A stretch of 64,000 bases of DNA from JAXLYE01 sp046351595 (GTDB taxonomy: Bacteria; Myxococcota_A; Polyangia; Palsa-1104; JAEUJZ01). A program made the translations under genes and the position numbers. Of this stretch, positions 53,530 to 61,635 are shown in pieces (position 1 is the stretch's first letter; each line of letters begins with the position of its first letter). The notes beneath the pieces are model-generated. The model saw only the letters and a list, made by a program, of their open reading frames with translations, had not been told where the DNA came from and ran no database searches. The DNA is taken from assembly GCA_046351595.1 (NCBI GenBank), contig JAXLYE010000001.1:1178001-1242000 (forward strand). The letters run 5' to 3'.

Positions 53530-55212
53530 CTACTGCACGTTCAGCACGACCTTGATGTCGGTGCGGCGGTTCTGCTGCCGGCCGGCCTCGGTCTTGTTGT
53601 CGGCGATCGGGTTCTCGGAGCCGTGGCCGACGGTCTGGAAGCGCTTCTCGTCGATCTTGAACTGCTGGATCAGGTAGTCCTTCACCGAGTCGGCGCGCTT
53701 CTGCGACAGCGTCCGGTTGGCGTTGCGCGAGCCGGTGTTGTCGGTGTTGCCCTCGATGCGCAGGTAGGTGTTGCCAAAGGCGGTCATGGTTTCACCCAGC
53801 GAGTCGAGGATGAAGTTGCTGCCCGACATGATCTGGTCCGAGCCCGGCGTGAAGTAGATCGTCAGCTGCTTGTTGATGATCGCGCGCTCCTTGGCCGGAT
53901 CGACCTTCTTCTTCGGGTCGAACTTGAAGCTCTCGACGACCTTCTGGCCGGGGTAGGCCTCGGCCAGCGCCGCGACGAAGCGCGCATCGACGCAGTCCTT
54001 GGCGTCGACCGCCTTGCTGATCACGCCCTGCTTGCGCCAGACGATGAAGGCGGCGTTGAACAGCGACTCGAACTGCGAGCGCTGCCCGTCGAGGCCGAAG
54101 AACAGCGCGTTGTCCGCGAACGGCGTCAGCTTCAGGCCCGCGAGCATGCCCGAGACGTCGTCCTCGCTGAGCTTGAGCGCCTTGCCGACGAGCGCATAGG
54201 CCGAGGCCGGGTCGCGGCCGATCGACTCGATGCCGTCGAACCAGCCGTGGATGAACGCGACGATCGTCTCGGGCGCCTTCTGCACCAGGTCATTCTGCGC
54301 CACCAGCACGTCGGCGATGACGTTGGTCGCGGCCGTAGTCGAGACCAGGATGTGCGCATCCTCCTGCCGCGCCTTGACCGCGCCCGACAGGTCCGGCTCC
54401 CAGGTGACGGCGGCGTCGACGTTCTTGGACTTGAAGGCCGCGGCCGCGAGCGGCGCCTCGGCGGTGAAGACCAGGTTCTTCTCGATCTCGGCCTTGTCCG
54501 CCGAGGACAGGCCCGACTGCGACAAGAGGTACAGGAGCAGCCAGTGCGAGGGCGTGTAGCGCGTCGTCGCGATCTTCTTGCCGCGCAGGTCCTCGACGCT
54601 CTTCACGCTCGTCAGCGAGACGATGCCGTCGCCGCCGCGCGACCAGTCCTGCTGCAGGATGGCCTTGCCGCCCTTGCCCTGCTCGGCCAGCGCCGAGGCC
54701 TCGCGCGCCCACGAGTCGGCGGTGTCCCACATGATGTCGATCTCGCCCTTGATGAACGCCGCGAGCTTGGCCTGCGGGTCCTCGAGCAGCTTGAACTCGA
54801 CGTCGAGCCCGTACTTGCTCATGTACATCGAGCCCTTGTCGCCGCCGGTCATGCCGGAGTTGGCGACGATGCCCGGGGCGTGGCCGGCCCAGGTGTTGAT
54901 GCCGACGACGAGCTTGCGCCCGAGCTTGCCCGCGCCGACGGCCGCCTTGCTGATGCCGGTGACGCCGGTGCGCGGCGCCTCGCGCGAGGGGCCGATGCCG
55001 TTGAAGTCGTCCTTGGACACGCCCTTGTCCGCCGTGTCGCCGCCCGCGGTCGCCCTGTCCTTGTCCGCCGGCTTGTCGGTGCGCGCGCCGCCTGCGCCCT
55101 TGTCCTGGTTGGCCCACTGGCCGATGGTGTCGCGCTTGGCGTACAGCACGTAGCCGACGACGGCGAGCAGGATGACGGTGATGAAGACCTTGGCGAACGG
55201 GGTCAGCTTCAT
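53530..55212 (-). CDS. Substrate-binding protein fused to OmpA domain
   Basis: A 560-residue protein. One uncleaved TM near the start (8-24, AKVFITVILLAVVGYVLY), a charged Gly/Lys/Asp linker (35-95), then a type 2 periplasmic-binding fold (about 98-400: LVVGINTWAGHAPGIVANSG, GEIDIMWDTADSWARE, LRGKKIATTRYTPSHWLLLYLL, DAAVTWEPDLSGAVKARQED) like NMT1/NrtA/SsuA, and an OmpA C-terminal peptidoglycan-binding domain (about 450-560: YFTPGSDQIMSGSNFILDSLGETM, RIEGNTDNTGSRNANRTLSQKRADSVKDYL). The fusion would tie the importer to the cell wall. GGAG precedes the ATG. The ligand is unknown. It is upstream of the permease in the operon. Confidence 0.9.
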   Translation of the reverse strand: MKLTPFAKVFITVILLAVVGYVLYAKRDTIGQWANQDKGAGGARTDKPADKDRATAGGDTADKGVSKDDFNGIGPSREAPRTGVTGISKAAVGAGKLGRKLVVGINTWAGHAPGIVANSGMTGGDKGSMYMSKYGLDVEFKLLEDPQAKLAAFIKGEIDIMWDTADSWAREASALAEQGKGGKAILQQDWSRGGDGIVSLTSVKSVEDLRGKKIATTRYTPSHWLLLYLLSQSGLSSADKAEIEKNLVFTAEAPLAAAAFKSKNVDAAVTWEPDLSGAVKARQEDAHILVSTTAATNVIADVLVAQNDLVQKAPETIVAFIHGWFDGIESIGRDPASAYALVGKALKLSEDDVSGMLAGLKLTPFADNALFFGLDGQRSQFESLFNAAFIVWRKQGVISKAVDAKDCVDARFVAALAEAYPGQKVVESFKFDPKKKVDPAKERAIINKQLTIYFTPGSDQIMSGSNFILDSLGETMTAFGNTYLRIEGNTDNTGSRNANRTLSQKRADSVKDYLIQQFKIDEKRFQTVGHGSENPIADNKTEAGRQQNRRTDIKVVLNVQ

Positions 55213-55306
55213 GGCTCAAATCTCCGCGACGGCCGCACGGTCACAAGACCGGCGCCGCCGCCGTTGATGGAACGCGGCCAGGGTGCGCAGGGGCGGTCGC
55301 GCCGCG

Positions 55307-56008
55307 CTACATCGACTTGGTGGTGGCGGCCTTCTTGGCGGCGGAGGCGGCCTTGAGCTCGGCGAGCTGCTGCTTGGCCGTGACGTCGCCCGAGGTGGCG
55401 CGCAGCGCCTTGAGCCGCCCGTCGAGATCGGTCTCGGCGAGCTCCTTGTTGAGGTTGGCCTGCGCGACCTGGTTCTTGATGTGCGTGCGCACGTTGTCCA
55501 GCGCCTTGACCTCGGCGTCGACGGACAGGCCCTCCAGCTGCTCCTGGATGCGCATGCGCGCCTGGGCCGACTCCATCTTCGCGATCATCGTCTCCTTCTC
55601 GGCCTTCAGCTTCTTGATCTCGTTCTGCACAGACATCAGCGACGCCTTGGCGCTCTCGGCGTCCTTCTGCGCCTGATCCATGTCCGCCTGCAGCTCGGCG
55701 ACCGCGGCCTCCAGCTGGTTCTTCTTCTGGATCAGCACGACCGCCAGATCGTCCTGCCCGGTCTCGACGGCGGCGTTGAGGTCGTGGCTGACCTGCGCCA
55801 GCTCCTTCTGCGCGGTGGTGAGCCGCTCGGACAGCTCCTCGCGGCGGCGGATGATGGCCGCGGTCGCGCGCTTGAGCGCCGAGTACTTCTCGATCATCGA
55901 GTTGATGGCGTTCTCGTACGCGATCTCGGGGTGCTCCTTCTCGACGTCGGAGATCCAGATGTTGATGAAGCCCTTCCAGAGGTTCGCGAGACGGGCAAAG
56001 ACCGACAT
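55307..56008 (-). CDS. pspA: PspA/IM30-family membrane-stress protein
   Basis: A 233-residue protein, almost entirely helical. MSVFARLANLWKGFINIWISDVEKEHPEIAYENAINSMIEKYSALKRATAAIIRRREEL has the amphipathic membrane-binding start of the PspA/IM30 family, followed by the long coiled coil to about 215 (QKELAQVSHDLNAAVETGQDDLAVVLIQKKNQLEAAVAELQADMDQAQKD) with the conserved hairpin. ESCRT-III-like family members polymerise on stressed inner membranes. AAGGAG precedes the ATG. It is the second gene of an eight-gene operon, not adjacent to PspF/PspB/PspC homologues. Confidence 0.92.
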   Translation of the reverse strand: MSVFARLANLWKGFINIWISDVEKEHPEIAYENAINSMIEKYSALKRATAAIIRRREELSERLTTAQKELAQVSHDLNAAVETGQDDLAVVLIQKKNQLEAAVAELQADMDQAQKDAESAKASLMSVQNEIKKLKAEKETMIAKMESAQARMRIQEQLEGLSVDAEVKALDNVRTHIKNQVAQANLNKELAETDLDGRLKALRATSGDVTAKQQLAELKAASAAKKAATTKSM

Positions 56009-56104
56009 GGGCTCAAGCTCCTTGGGCCGGCGCGGTGCCGGCGGCGGCCATGGTGTTGGACCGAATTTCCAGAATGTGCGAAGCGGAGAGTCTGGGCACG
56101 CGGC

Positions 56105-56917
56105 TCAGCGCTCGTTCATCTTGTCGCGCAGCTTGGGCGAGGTCTGGGCGACCTTGTTCAGGGCCTCCTCGCCGAAGAACGTGAGGACCTCCTGGACCCG
56201 CAGCTTCTGCTTGTTGCAGGCCGCGGTCAGGCCGCGCTGCTGGGTGAGCTGTTCTTGCATCACCAGCTTCACGCGCGCAACCTCCTGCTCGAGCTCGGCC
56301 AGGCGGCGGTTGCTCTGCTCGAGCAGCGCCTGCGTCTGCGCCTGGCCTTCCTTGACGTGGCGGTCGTAGGCGTAGAGGTGCAGCGCCGCGGACTCGATGA
56401 TCTGCTCGACCGGGATGCCGAAGGCCTGCAGCGAGGCGCCGACGATCTGGCGCTTGATCTCGACCGGCGTCTCGGCCGGCAGCGCGTGCAACAGCGTCAG
56501 CGCCCGATCGACGCGGCCCTGCTCGTCGTTCGAGAGGCCGCCGCGGCGCAGCACATCCGGGAAGTCGACCTTGACGTCGGGCACGTCGCCGCCCTCGGGC
56601 GCGGCGGCCTCCTCGACGGCGGGTGCGGCGGCGCTCGACGCGGCGGCGCTGGCCCCGCCCGGAGCCGCAGCCGGGGCACCGGGCGGCCGCGTCGGGGTCC
56701 GCTTGGCACCGGCCGCGCCCGTCGGCAGCGGCGGCGGGCGGCTGCCGGCGCGGGTCGTCGCGGGGCCGCCGGCATAACGCGCGATCAGGTCGTCGACGGT
56801 CGCGTCGCTGCTCGCCTTCGCGGACTCGGCCGCGACCCCCTCGTCGCCGCCCTCGTCCTCGCGCACGACAAACAAGCCCAGCAAGGTGTTGCCAAGGCCC
56901 TTCTTCTTCTCTGCCAA
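56105..56917 (-). CDS. Hypothetical first gene of the PspA operon
   Basis: A 270-residue protein. MAEKKKGLGNTLLGLFVVREDE is followed by a Pro/Ala/Ser-rich linker (35-110), a helical domain (about 115-190: VDFPDVLRRGGLSNDEQGRVDRALTLLHALPAETPVEIKRQIVGASLQAFGIPVEQIIESAALHLYAYDRHV) and a coiled coil with AALLEQSNRRLAELEQEVARVKLVMQEQLTQQ to the end. Unknown to me. A TTG start is used: GGAGGG with 5-nt spacing precedes it and no ATG fits. Transcription should begin in the 191-bp gap upstream, which holds the 11-nt repeats. It may link PspA to another partner. Confidence 0.75.
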   Translation of the reverse strand: MAEKKKGLGNTLLGLFVVREDEGGDEGVAAESAKASSDATVDDLIARYAGGPATTRAGSRPPPLPTGAAGAKRTPTRPPGAPAAAPGGASAAASSAAAPAVEEAAAPEGGDVPDVKVDFPDVLRRGGLSNDEQGRVDRALTLLHALPAETPVEIKRQIVGASLQAFGIPVEQIIESAALHLYAYDRHVKEGQAQTQALLEQSNRRLAELEQEVARVKLVMQEQLTQQRGLTAACNKQKLRVQEVLTFFGEEALNKVAQTSPKLRDKMNER

Positions 56918-56989
56918 CGTACCCTCCGCGACCTAGGCTACTTCCTGCCGCTTTCCCGCGTCAAGGTAAGCCCACCCCACCCTCTCCGT

Positions 56990-57033
56990 CGGCCAGCAGG
57001 CGGCCAGCAGGCGGCCAGCAGGCGGCCAGCAGG
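56990..57033. repeat. Four tandem copies of CGGCCAGCAGG plus a diverged fifth
   Basis: Perfect 11-nt units at 56990, 57001, 57012 and 57023 and a diverged CGGCAGCGGG after them. They lie between the stop of the LolC-type gene and the start of the PspA operon. Expandable copy number is plausible; a role in promoter spacing is speculative. Confidence 0.92.
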
Positions 57034-57108
57034 CGGCAGCGGGCATCAAGCAGGCGACAATACAGCCACAACGCCGCCGCGGCCGGCCCGGTGCTCGTCC
57101 GAAGCGGC

Positions 57109-58869
57109 TCAGCGCAGGCCCTCGACCGGGCGCAGCCGCGCCGCCATCCAGGCCGGGTACAGCGTCGCCAAGAGCGACAGCAAGAGCGACGACACCAGCA
57201 CCAGCGTGAGCTCGCGCGGATCGACGGTCACCGGCAGCTTGGTGATGTAATAGACGTCGGTGTCGAGCGGCAGCCCGAGGCGGTCGAAGGCCACGCACAG
57301 CAGGCAGCCGTGGATCAGCCCGAGCGCGGTGCCGACGACGCCCATCGACAGGCCGAGCAGCACGAAGATGCGCATCACCGCGCCGTCGGCCGCGCCCATC
57401 GACTTGAGGATCGCGATCTCGCGCCCCTTCTCGAGCACCAGCATGATGCCGTTGCTGACGATCGAGAAGGCCGCGACCAGGATGATGAAGCACAGCGCGA
57501 TGAACATCGCGATCTTCTCGAGCTTGAGCGCCGCGAACAGGCTGCGGTTGGTCTGCTGCCAGCCCTGCACCTCGAAGCCCGGGCCGAGCGCCGCCTCGGC
57601 CGCCGCCATCACCGCCTCGGGGTGCTCGGGGTCGGCGAGCTTGAGCTCGAGCCCGGTCACCTCGTCGCCCAGCCCGAGGAAGCGCTGCGCCGCGGCGAGG
57701 GACATATAGACGTACTTGCTGTCGTACTCGTACATGCCGGAAAAGAAGGTGGCGGCGACGCGGAACGGCTTGGTCTTGGGGATCGGGCCGCTCGGGCCGA
57801 TGTCGCCCATCGGCGAGACGACGTTGACGTCCTCGGCCAGGTAGACGCGCAGGTTCTTGGCGAGCTCGCGGCCGATGGCGACGCCGGGCAGCACCTTGCG
57901 CTCACGCCGCGGGCGCGGCGGCGGCGGCGGCGCGCTCTCGTCCTCGAGCTCCGCGGCGACGGCGCTGGCGGTTGCCCTCGCGGGGCCCGCGGCGCCCGCG
58001 GCGGCCTTGGCCGGGGCCTTGCCCGTAGGTGCCGCGGCAGCGTCCGGCCGCGCGACCGCGCCGTCCGTCGCCCCGGCGTCGGCCTCACCGGCCGGGCCCG
58101 CGCCGCCGTCCGTCGCGCCCGCAGCTGAAGCCTTGGGCGTGAACGTCACCGACGGGAAGTTCGGCCCCGTCGGCAGCTCCAGCAGCTTCTCGGGCTTGCT
58201 CAGGTACTCGAGCGAGCCCTGATCGGTGTTCTTCACCAGCTCGGTGACGCGCCCGACGGTCTCGGGGTTGACGCCCTTGATGATGACGCCGGCGAGGTTG
58301 GACTGGCTGGCGATCATCACCTCGCTGGTCAGGTACGGCGTCGCCGCCACCACGCCCGGCACCTTCTCGACCTTGCCGAGCGCCTCGCGGTAGTCGGTGA
58401 ACGAGCGGTCCGGCGTGGTGACGATCATGTGCGCGTGCGTGCCCAGGATCTTGGCCTTGAGGTCGCCCTCGAACCCCGACATCACCGACAGCACCGTCAC
58501 CAGCGCGCCGGTGCCCAGGTACATGCCGAAGGTCGAGATGGCGGCAAAGATCGTCAGCCGCATCGCCAAGAGCGCCGCGAACACGATGAGCAGCGCCGTG
58601 ACGTTGGCCCACACCCACTTGAGCGGGCGCAGGACGTTGTGCATCGTCCACAGCACCTCGTTGAGGTGGTCCTTCATGCGGTGCGCGACCGCCTGATCGA
58701 GCGCGAACAAGAGGCCCAGGCACACCACCATGGCCGCGGCGATGTGCACCGCGCGCCGCCGCTCCGCGGTCGTCGCCTCGACGCGCAGGTAGCGCCCGGC
58801 GATCAGCGACGCGAAGCCCCCAAGGCTCACGCCGCTCACGCCGCCCCCGCGATCCGCCAGATCCGCCAT
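57109..58869 (-). CDS. LolC/LolE-type ABC transporter permease
   Basis: A 586-residue inner-membrane protein of the MacB/LolC type. Unlike E. coli LolC it begins with two extra helices (about 40-60 and 85-105) before the classic N-terminal TM (FAAISTFGMYLGTGALVTVLSVMSGFEGDLK). The periplasmic domain contains a 110-residue Ala/Pro/Gly-rich insert (about 245-330), a common feature in Myxococcota proteins. The last three TMs (ALCFIILVAAFSIVSNGIMLVLEKGREIAILKSMGA onward) include the coupling motif and the final SLLATLYPAWMAARLRPVEGLR. It would extract lipoproteins for transfer with a LolD ATPase, not present here. The ATG lies one base below the lysS stop, implying cotranscription with lysS. Confidence 0.86.
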   Translation of the reverse strand: MADLADRGGGVSGVSLGGFASLIAGRYLRVEATTAERRRAVHIAAAMVVCLGLLFALDQAVAHRMKDHLNEVLWTMHNVLRPLKWVWANVTALLIVFAALLAMRLTIFAAISTFGMYLGTGALVTVLSVMSGFEGDLKAKILGTHAHMIVTTPDRSFTDYREALGKVEKVPGVVAATPYLTSEVMIASQSNLAGVIIKGVNPETVGRVTELVKNTDQGSLEYLSKPEKLLELPTGPNFPSVTFTPKASAAGATDGGAGPAGEADAGATDGAVARPDAAAAPTGKAPAKAAAGAAGPARATASAVAAELEDESAPPPPPRPRRERKVLPGVAIGRELAKNLRVYLAEDVNVVSPMGDIGPSGPIPKTKPFRVAATFFSGMYEYDSKYVYMSLAAAQRFLGLGDEVTGLELKLADPEHPEAVMAAAEAALGPGFEVQGWQQTNRSLFAALKLEKIAMFIALCFIILVAAFSIVSNGIMLVLEKGREIAILKSMGAADGAVMRIFVLLGLSMGVVGTALGLIHGCLLCVAFDRLGLPLDTDVYYITKLPVTVDPRELTLVLVSSLLLSLLATLYPAWMAARLRPVEGLR

Positions 58870-58870
58870 A

Positions 58871-60529
58871 TCAGGCTCCGCCCGCTCCCGCGGTCCCGGC
58901 TTCCTCTTCGGTCTTCTCGGGGCGGAGCTGCGGGAACGGGATGACGTCGCGGATCGAGCCCTGGTTGGTCAAGAGCATGACCAGCCGATCGATGCCCATG
59001 CCCTCGCCCGCCGTCGGCGGCATGCCGTACTCCAGGGCGCGGCAGTAGTCCTCGTCGTAGTCCATCGTCTCTTCGTCGCCGCGCGCCTTGGCCTCGAGCT
59101 GGCCCTGGAAGCGCGCCCGCTGATCGTCGGGATCGTTGAGCTCGGAGAAGGCGTTGGCGAACTCGCGGCCGACGATGAACAGCTCGAAGCGGTCGACGAA
59201 GCGCGGGTCCTTGTCGTTCCGGCGCGACAGCGGCGAGGTCTCGGTCGGGTACTGGCAGACGAAGGTCGGCTGCACCAGCGTCTTTTCGACGAACTCCTCG
59301 AACAGCGCCAGCAGGCAGTAGCCGTACGTCGCCGGCGCGCGCTCGCCCAGCACCTGCTTCGCGAAGGCCACCAGGCCGCTGCACTCGGCGTCGCTCGGGC
59401 CCGAAGTCGGATCGCTCAGATCGATCGGCGCGTCCGGGCGCGCCTCCTTCACCAGCTCGCGCATGCTCGCGCGGCGGAACGGCCGCGAGAGCCGCACGCC
59501 CTTGTGCTCCTGGAAGTCGATCTCGGTGGTGCCGTTGACCGCGGTGCACAGCCGCTCGAGCAGCTCCTCGGTCAGCGTCATCAGATCTTCGTACGTCGCG
59601 TAGGCCTGGTAAAACTCGATCGTCGTGAACTCGGGGTTGTGGAAGCGCGACAGCCCCTCGTTGCGGAACAGGCGGCCGATCTCGTAGACGCGATCCAGGC
59701 CGCCGACCACCAGGCGCTTCAGATCGAGCTCGGTGGCGATGCGCAGGTAAAGCTGCATGTCGAGCGCGTTGTGGTGCGTGCGGAAGGGGCGCGCCGCGGC
59801 GCCGCCGTTGGTCTGTAGCAGCATGCGCGTGTCGCACTCGACGTAGCCGCGCTCGTCGAAGAAGCGGCGCATCTCGGAGACGATGCGGGCGCGCTTGCGG
59901 AAGACCTCGGCGACCTCGGGGCGGATGATCATGTCGGCGTAGCGCTGGCGGTAGCGCCAGTCCTCGTCGAGGACCTTGGGCCCCTCCTGCAGCGCCTTGC
60001 CGGGCAGCGGCCGCAGCGCCTTGGTCAAAAGGCGCAGCCCCGGCTCGACGGCGCCGCCCTCACCGCTCGCGCCCGCGGCCACGTCCTCGACGAGCAGCGC
60101 CCGCTTCTGCTTGCGCGTGCGGAACAGCGGCCCGCGCGCCCAGACGAAGTCGCCGAGCTGCAGGCTCTGCGAGAGCTTGAACGCCTCGGCGTGCTCGGCG
60201 CGCAGGTACAGCTGCAGCATGGCGCCGCGATCGCCGCGGATGAACAGGAACTTGGCCTTGCCCATCTCGTTGATCTGCAGGAGGCGCCCGGCCACCGCGT
60301 AGCGGGTGTGCCCGGGGGCGACCTCGCTGTCGAGCGGCAGGCCCGGCACCTCGGACGGGTCCGAGGCGGGCAGCGCCTCGATCGCGTGGGTGACGCGGGC
60401 GTCGTTGGCGTAGGGGTTGATGCCGCGCGCGCGCAGCGTCGCGACCAGGGCCCGACGCTCGGCCATCTGGCCTGCGAGGTCGGAGGACAACGATCCCGTC
60501 TCGGGGTCTCTGCTTGGGTCAACCGTCAT
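58871..60529 (-). CDS. lysS: Lysyl-tRNA synthetase, class II
   Basis: A 552-residue class IIb enzyme charging tRNA-Lys. The N-terminal anticodon-binding OB fold (about 75-150: YAVAGRLLQINEMGKAKFLFIRGDRGAMLQLYL) precedes the catalytic core with motif 1 (RKRARIVSEMRRFFDERGYVECDTRML), motif 2 (GLDRVYEIGRLFRNEGLSRFHNPEFTTIEFYQAY) and motif 3 (GMPPTAGEGMGIDRLVMLLTNQGSIRDVIPFP). The family lengths are about 490-510; the surplus is a 40-residue N-terminal lead and small insertions. Start uncertain: ATG 60529 lacks a ribosome-binding site but a TAGAGT hexamer lies 9 nt upstream. It is upstream of the LolC-type permease in the same transcript. Confidence 0.97.
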   Translation of the reverse strand: MTVDPSRDPETGSLSSDLAGQMAERRALVATLRARGINPYANDARVTHAIEALPASDPSEVPGLPLDSEVAPGHTRYAVAGRLLQINEMGKAKFLFIRGDRGAMLQLYLRAEHAEAFKLSQSLQLGDFVWARGPLFRTRKQKRALLVEDVAAGASGEGGAVEPGLRLLTKALRPLPGKALQEGPKVLDEDWRYRQRYADMIIRPEVAEVFRKRARIVSEMRRFFDERGYVECDTRMLLQTNGGAAARPFRTHHNALDMQLYLRIATELDLKRLVVGGLDRVYEIGRLFRNEGLSRFHNPEFTTIEFYQAYATYEDLMTLTEELLERLCTAVNGTTEIDFQEHKGVRLSRPFRRASMRELVKEARPDAPIDLSDPTSGPSDAECSGLVAFAKQVLGERAPATYGYCLLALFEEFVEKTLVQPTFVCQYPTETSPLSRRNDKDPRFVDRFELFIVGREFANAFSELNDPDDQRARFQGQLEAKARGDEETMDYDEDYCRALEYGMPPTAGEGMGIDRLVMLLTNQGSIRDVIPFPQLRPEKTEEEAGTAGAGGA

Positions 60530-60538
60530 GGCGCCGAT

Positions 60539-60544
60539 ACTCTA
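60539..60544 (-). promoter_or_regulatory. Putative -10 element (TAGAGT) of lysS
   Basis: TAGAGT on the minus strand ends 9 nt before the lysS ATG; four of six bases match. A near-leaderless transcript would result. Confidence 0.3.
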
Positions 60545-60670
60545 TGCCAAAAACCGCCGCCCCAAAAACCGCTGACTCAACAAAGAGCCCGGCGTCGCGC
60601 GCGCCGGAGTCGCACCTCGCGGCTGCGGCCCGACCTGAGCTGCTGTCGGAGCGGATCAAGGTCTTTCGTG

Positions 60671-61062
60671 ATGCGCGACGGCACCGATCCCCTTTGCGAG
60701 CGCGACGGCACGGACCCGGGCAAGACCTCCGGCCAGGGCGGCCAGCCTGGCCAGACCGGGCAGGAGCTCGCCGCCCTGCTCAAGCTCACCTCGGACTGTG
60801 TCCTGATCAGCCACGATCCGCAGGTCCAGGGCATCACCGCGCGCAAGCGGCTGGAGGCGGCGCTGCGCGACAGCGAGGTGCGCTTCCGCAGCCTGATGGA
60901 GCAGGCGCCCTTCTGCATCCGGATCTTCGCTCCCGACGGGCGGCCGGCTTCGACGGCCACCTGGTCAAGCCCGTGGACCTCGGCGCGCTGAACGCGCTGC
61001 TCGCGCAGCACGAGCGCCGCAGCGAGACCACACCGGAACCGGGTCAGGGCCCGGCGGGCTGA
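60671..61062 (+). pseudogene. Remnant of a PAS hybrid histidine kinase (internal deletion plus frameshift)
   Basis: The frame starting at ATG 60671 reads into an intact-looking PAS beginning (ITARKRLEAALRDSEVRFRSLMEQAPFCIRIFAPDG) and stops at 60991. In the frame one base lower, at the same spot, the text continues as AAGFDGHLVKPVDLGALNALLAQHERR, the unmistakable last helix region of a receiver domain with its conserved Lys. Everything between, namely the rest of PAS, HisKA, HATPase and most of the receiver, is missing. The junction is about 60935-60950, inside CGGCCGG-like sequence. It is a deletion scar, not a functional gene, though a sequencing error could account for the frame change. Confidence 0.75.
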
Positions 61063-61439
61063 CGCGACAGCCAGGCGCGCGCCTCGGCTTCGGTGCCGCA
61101 GTTGATCATCTTGGCCGAGCCGCCGCCGATCAGCTCGATGGCGCGGCGGACCATCTCCATCATCACGCGCACGCCGAGGGTCATGCCGTACGAGGCCAGC
61201 GCGACGTGGTGCGCGCGCGGGCGCCACCACTCGGCGGCGTAGCGCCGCAGCTCGGCGCCGGGCAGACCGGCCGCGCGCACGTCGAACAGGACGCGGCGGC
61301 TGCCGGTCTGATCGAGCAGCTCCGCGACCGCGGCGTAGACCGCCTGCAGCTGGGCGAGCGTCGGCAGGCCCACCCAGTGGACGTGGATGATGTCCCCCTC
61401 GAGCTCGACGTAGCTGGAACCGAACCGCGTCGCCTGCAT
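61044..61439 (-). CDS. STAS/SpoIIAA-like protein
   Basis: A 131-residue cytoplasmic protein: SSYVELEGDIIHVHWVGLPTLAQLQAVYAAVAELLDQTGSRRVLFDVRAAGLPGAELRRYAAEWWRPRAHHVALASYGMTLGVRVMMEM, with the alternating strand-helix pattern of the SpoIIAA-like/STAS group, although no phosphorylatable serine can be fixed. Such proteins act as anti-anti-sigma or protein-binding modules. The frame is open a further 120 codons upstream without sense. It overlaps the 3' end of the hybrid kinase scar on the other strand by 19 bp. Function unassigned; the nearby kinase remnant may be fortuitous. Confidence 0.68.
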   Translation of the reverse strand: MQATRFGSSYVELEGDIIHVHWVGLPTLAQLQAVYAAVAELLDQTGSRRVLFDVRAAGLPGAELRRYAAEWWRPRAHHVALASYGMTLGVRVMMEMVRRAIELIGGGSAKMINCGTEAEARAWLSRQPAGP

Positions 61440-61635
61440 CTGCCGACCTGCCCTGCGGCGGCGCTCCTGCGCGTCGCGCCCCGCCGGCCTGAATGTATCG
61501 CATCGGCGCGGTCCGCGGCGACGGGGTTCTGTGACTACAGGAGGCCCGCGGTGGGCGCCTCTGGGAGAACGGAATCGCGGGTCTGTCCAAGCCCCGACCA
61601 GGCTCTGGCCAGGCTCTGGCTCAGCTGTGGGAGCG

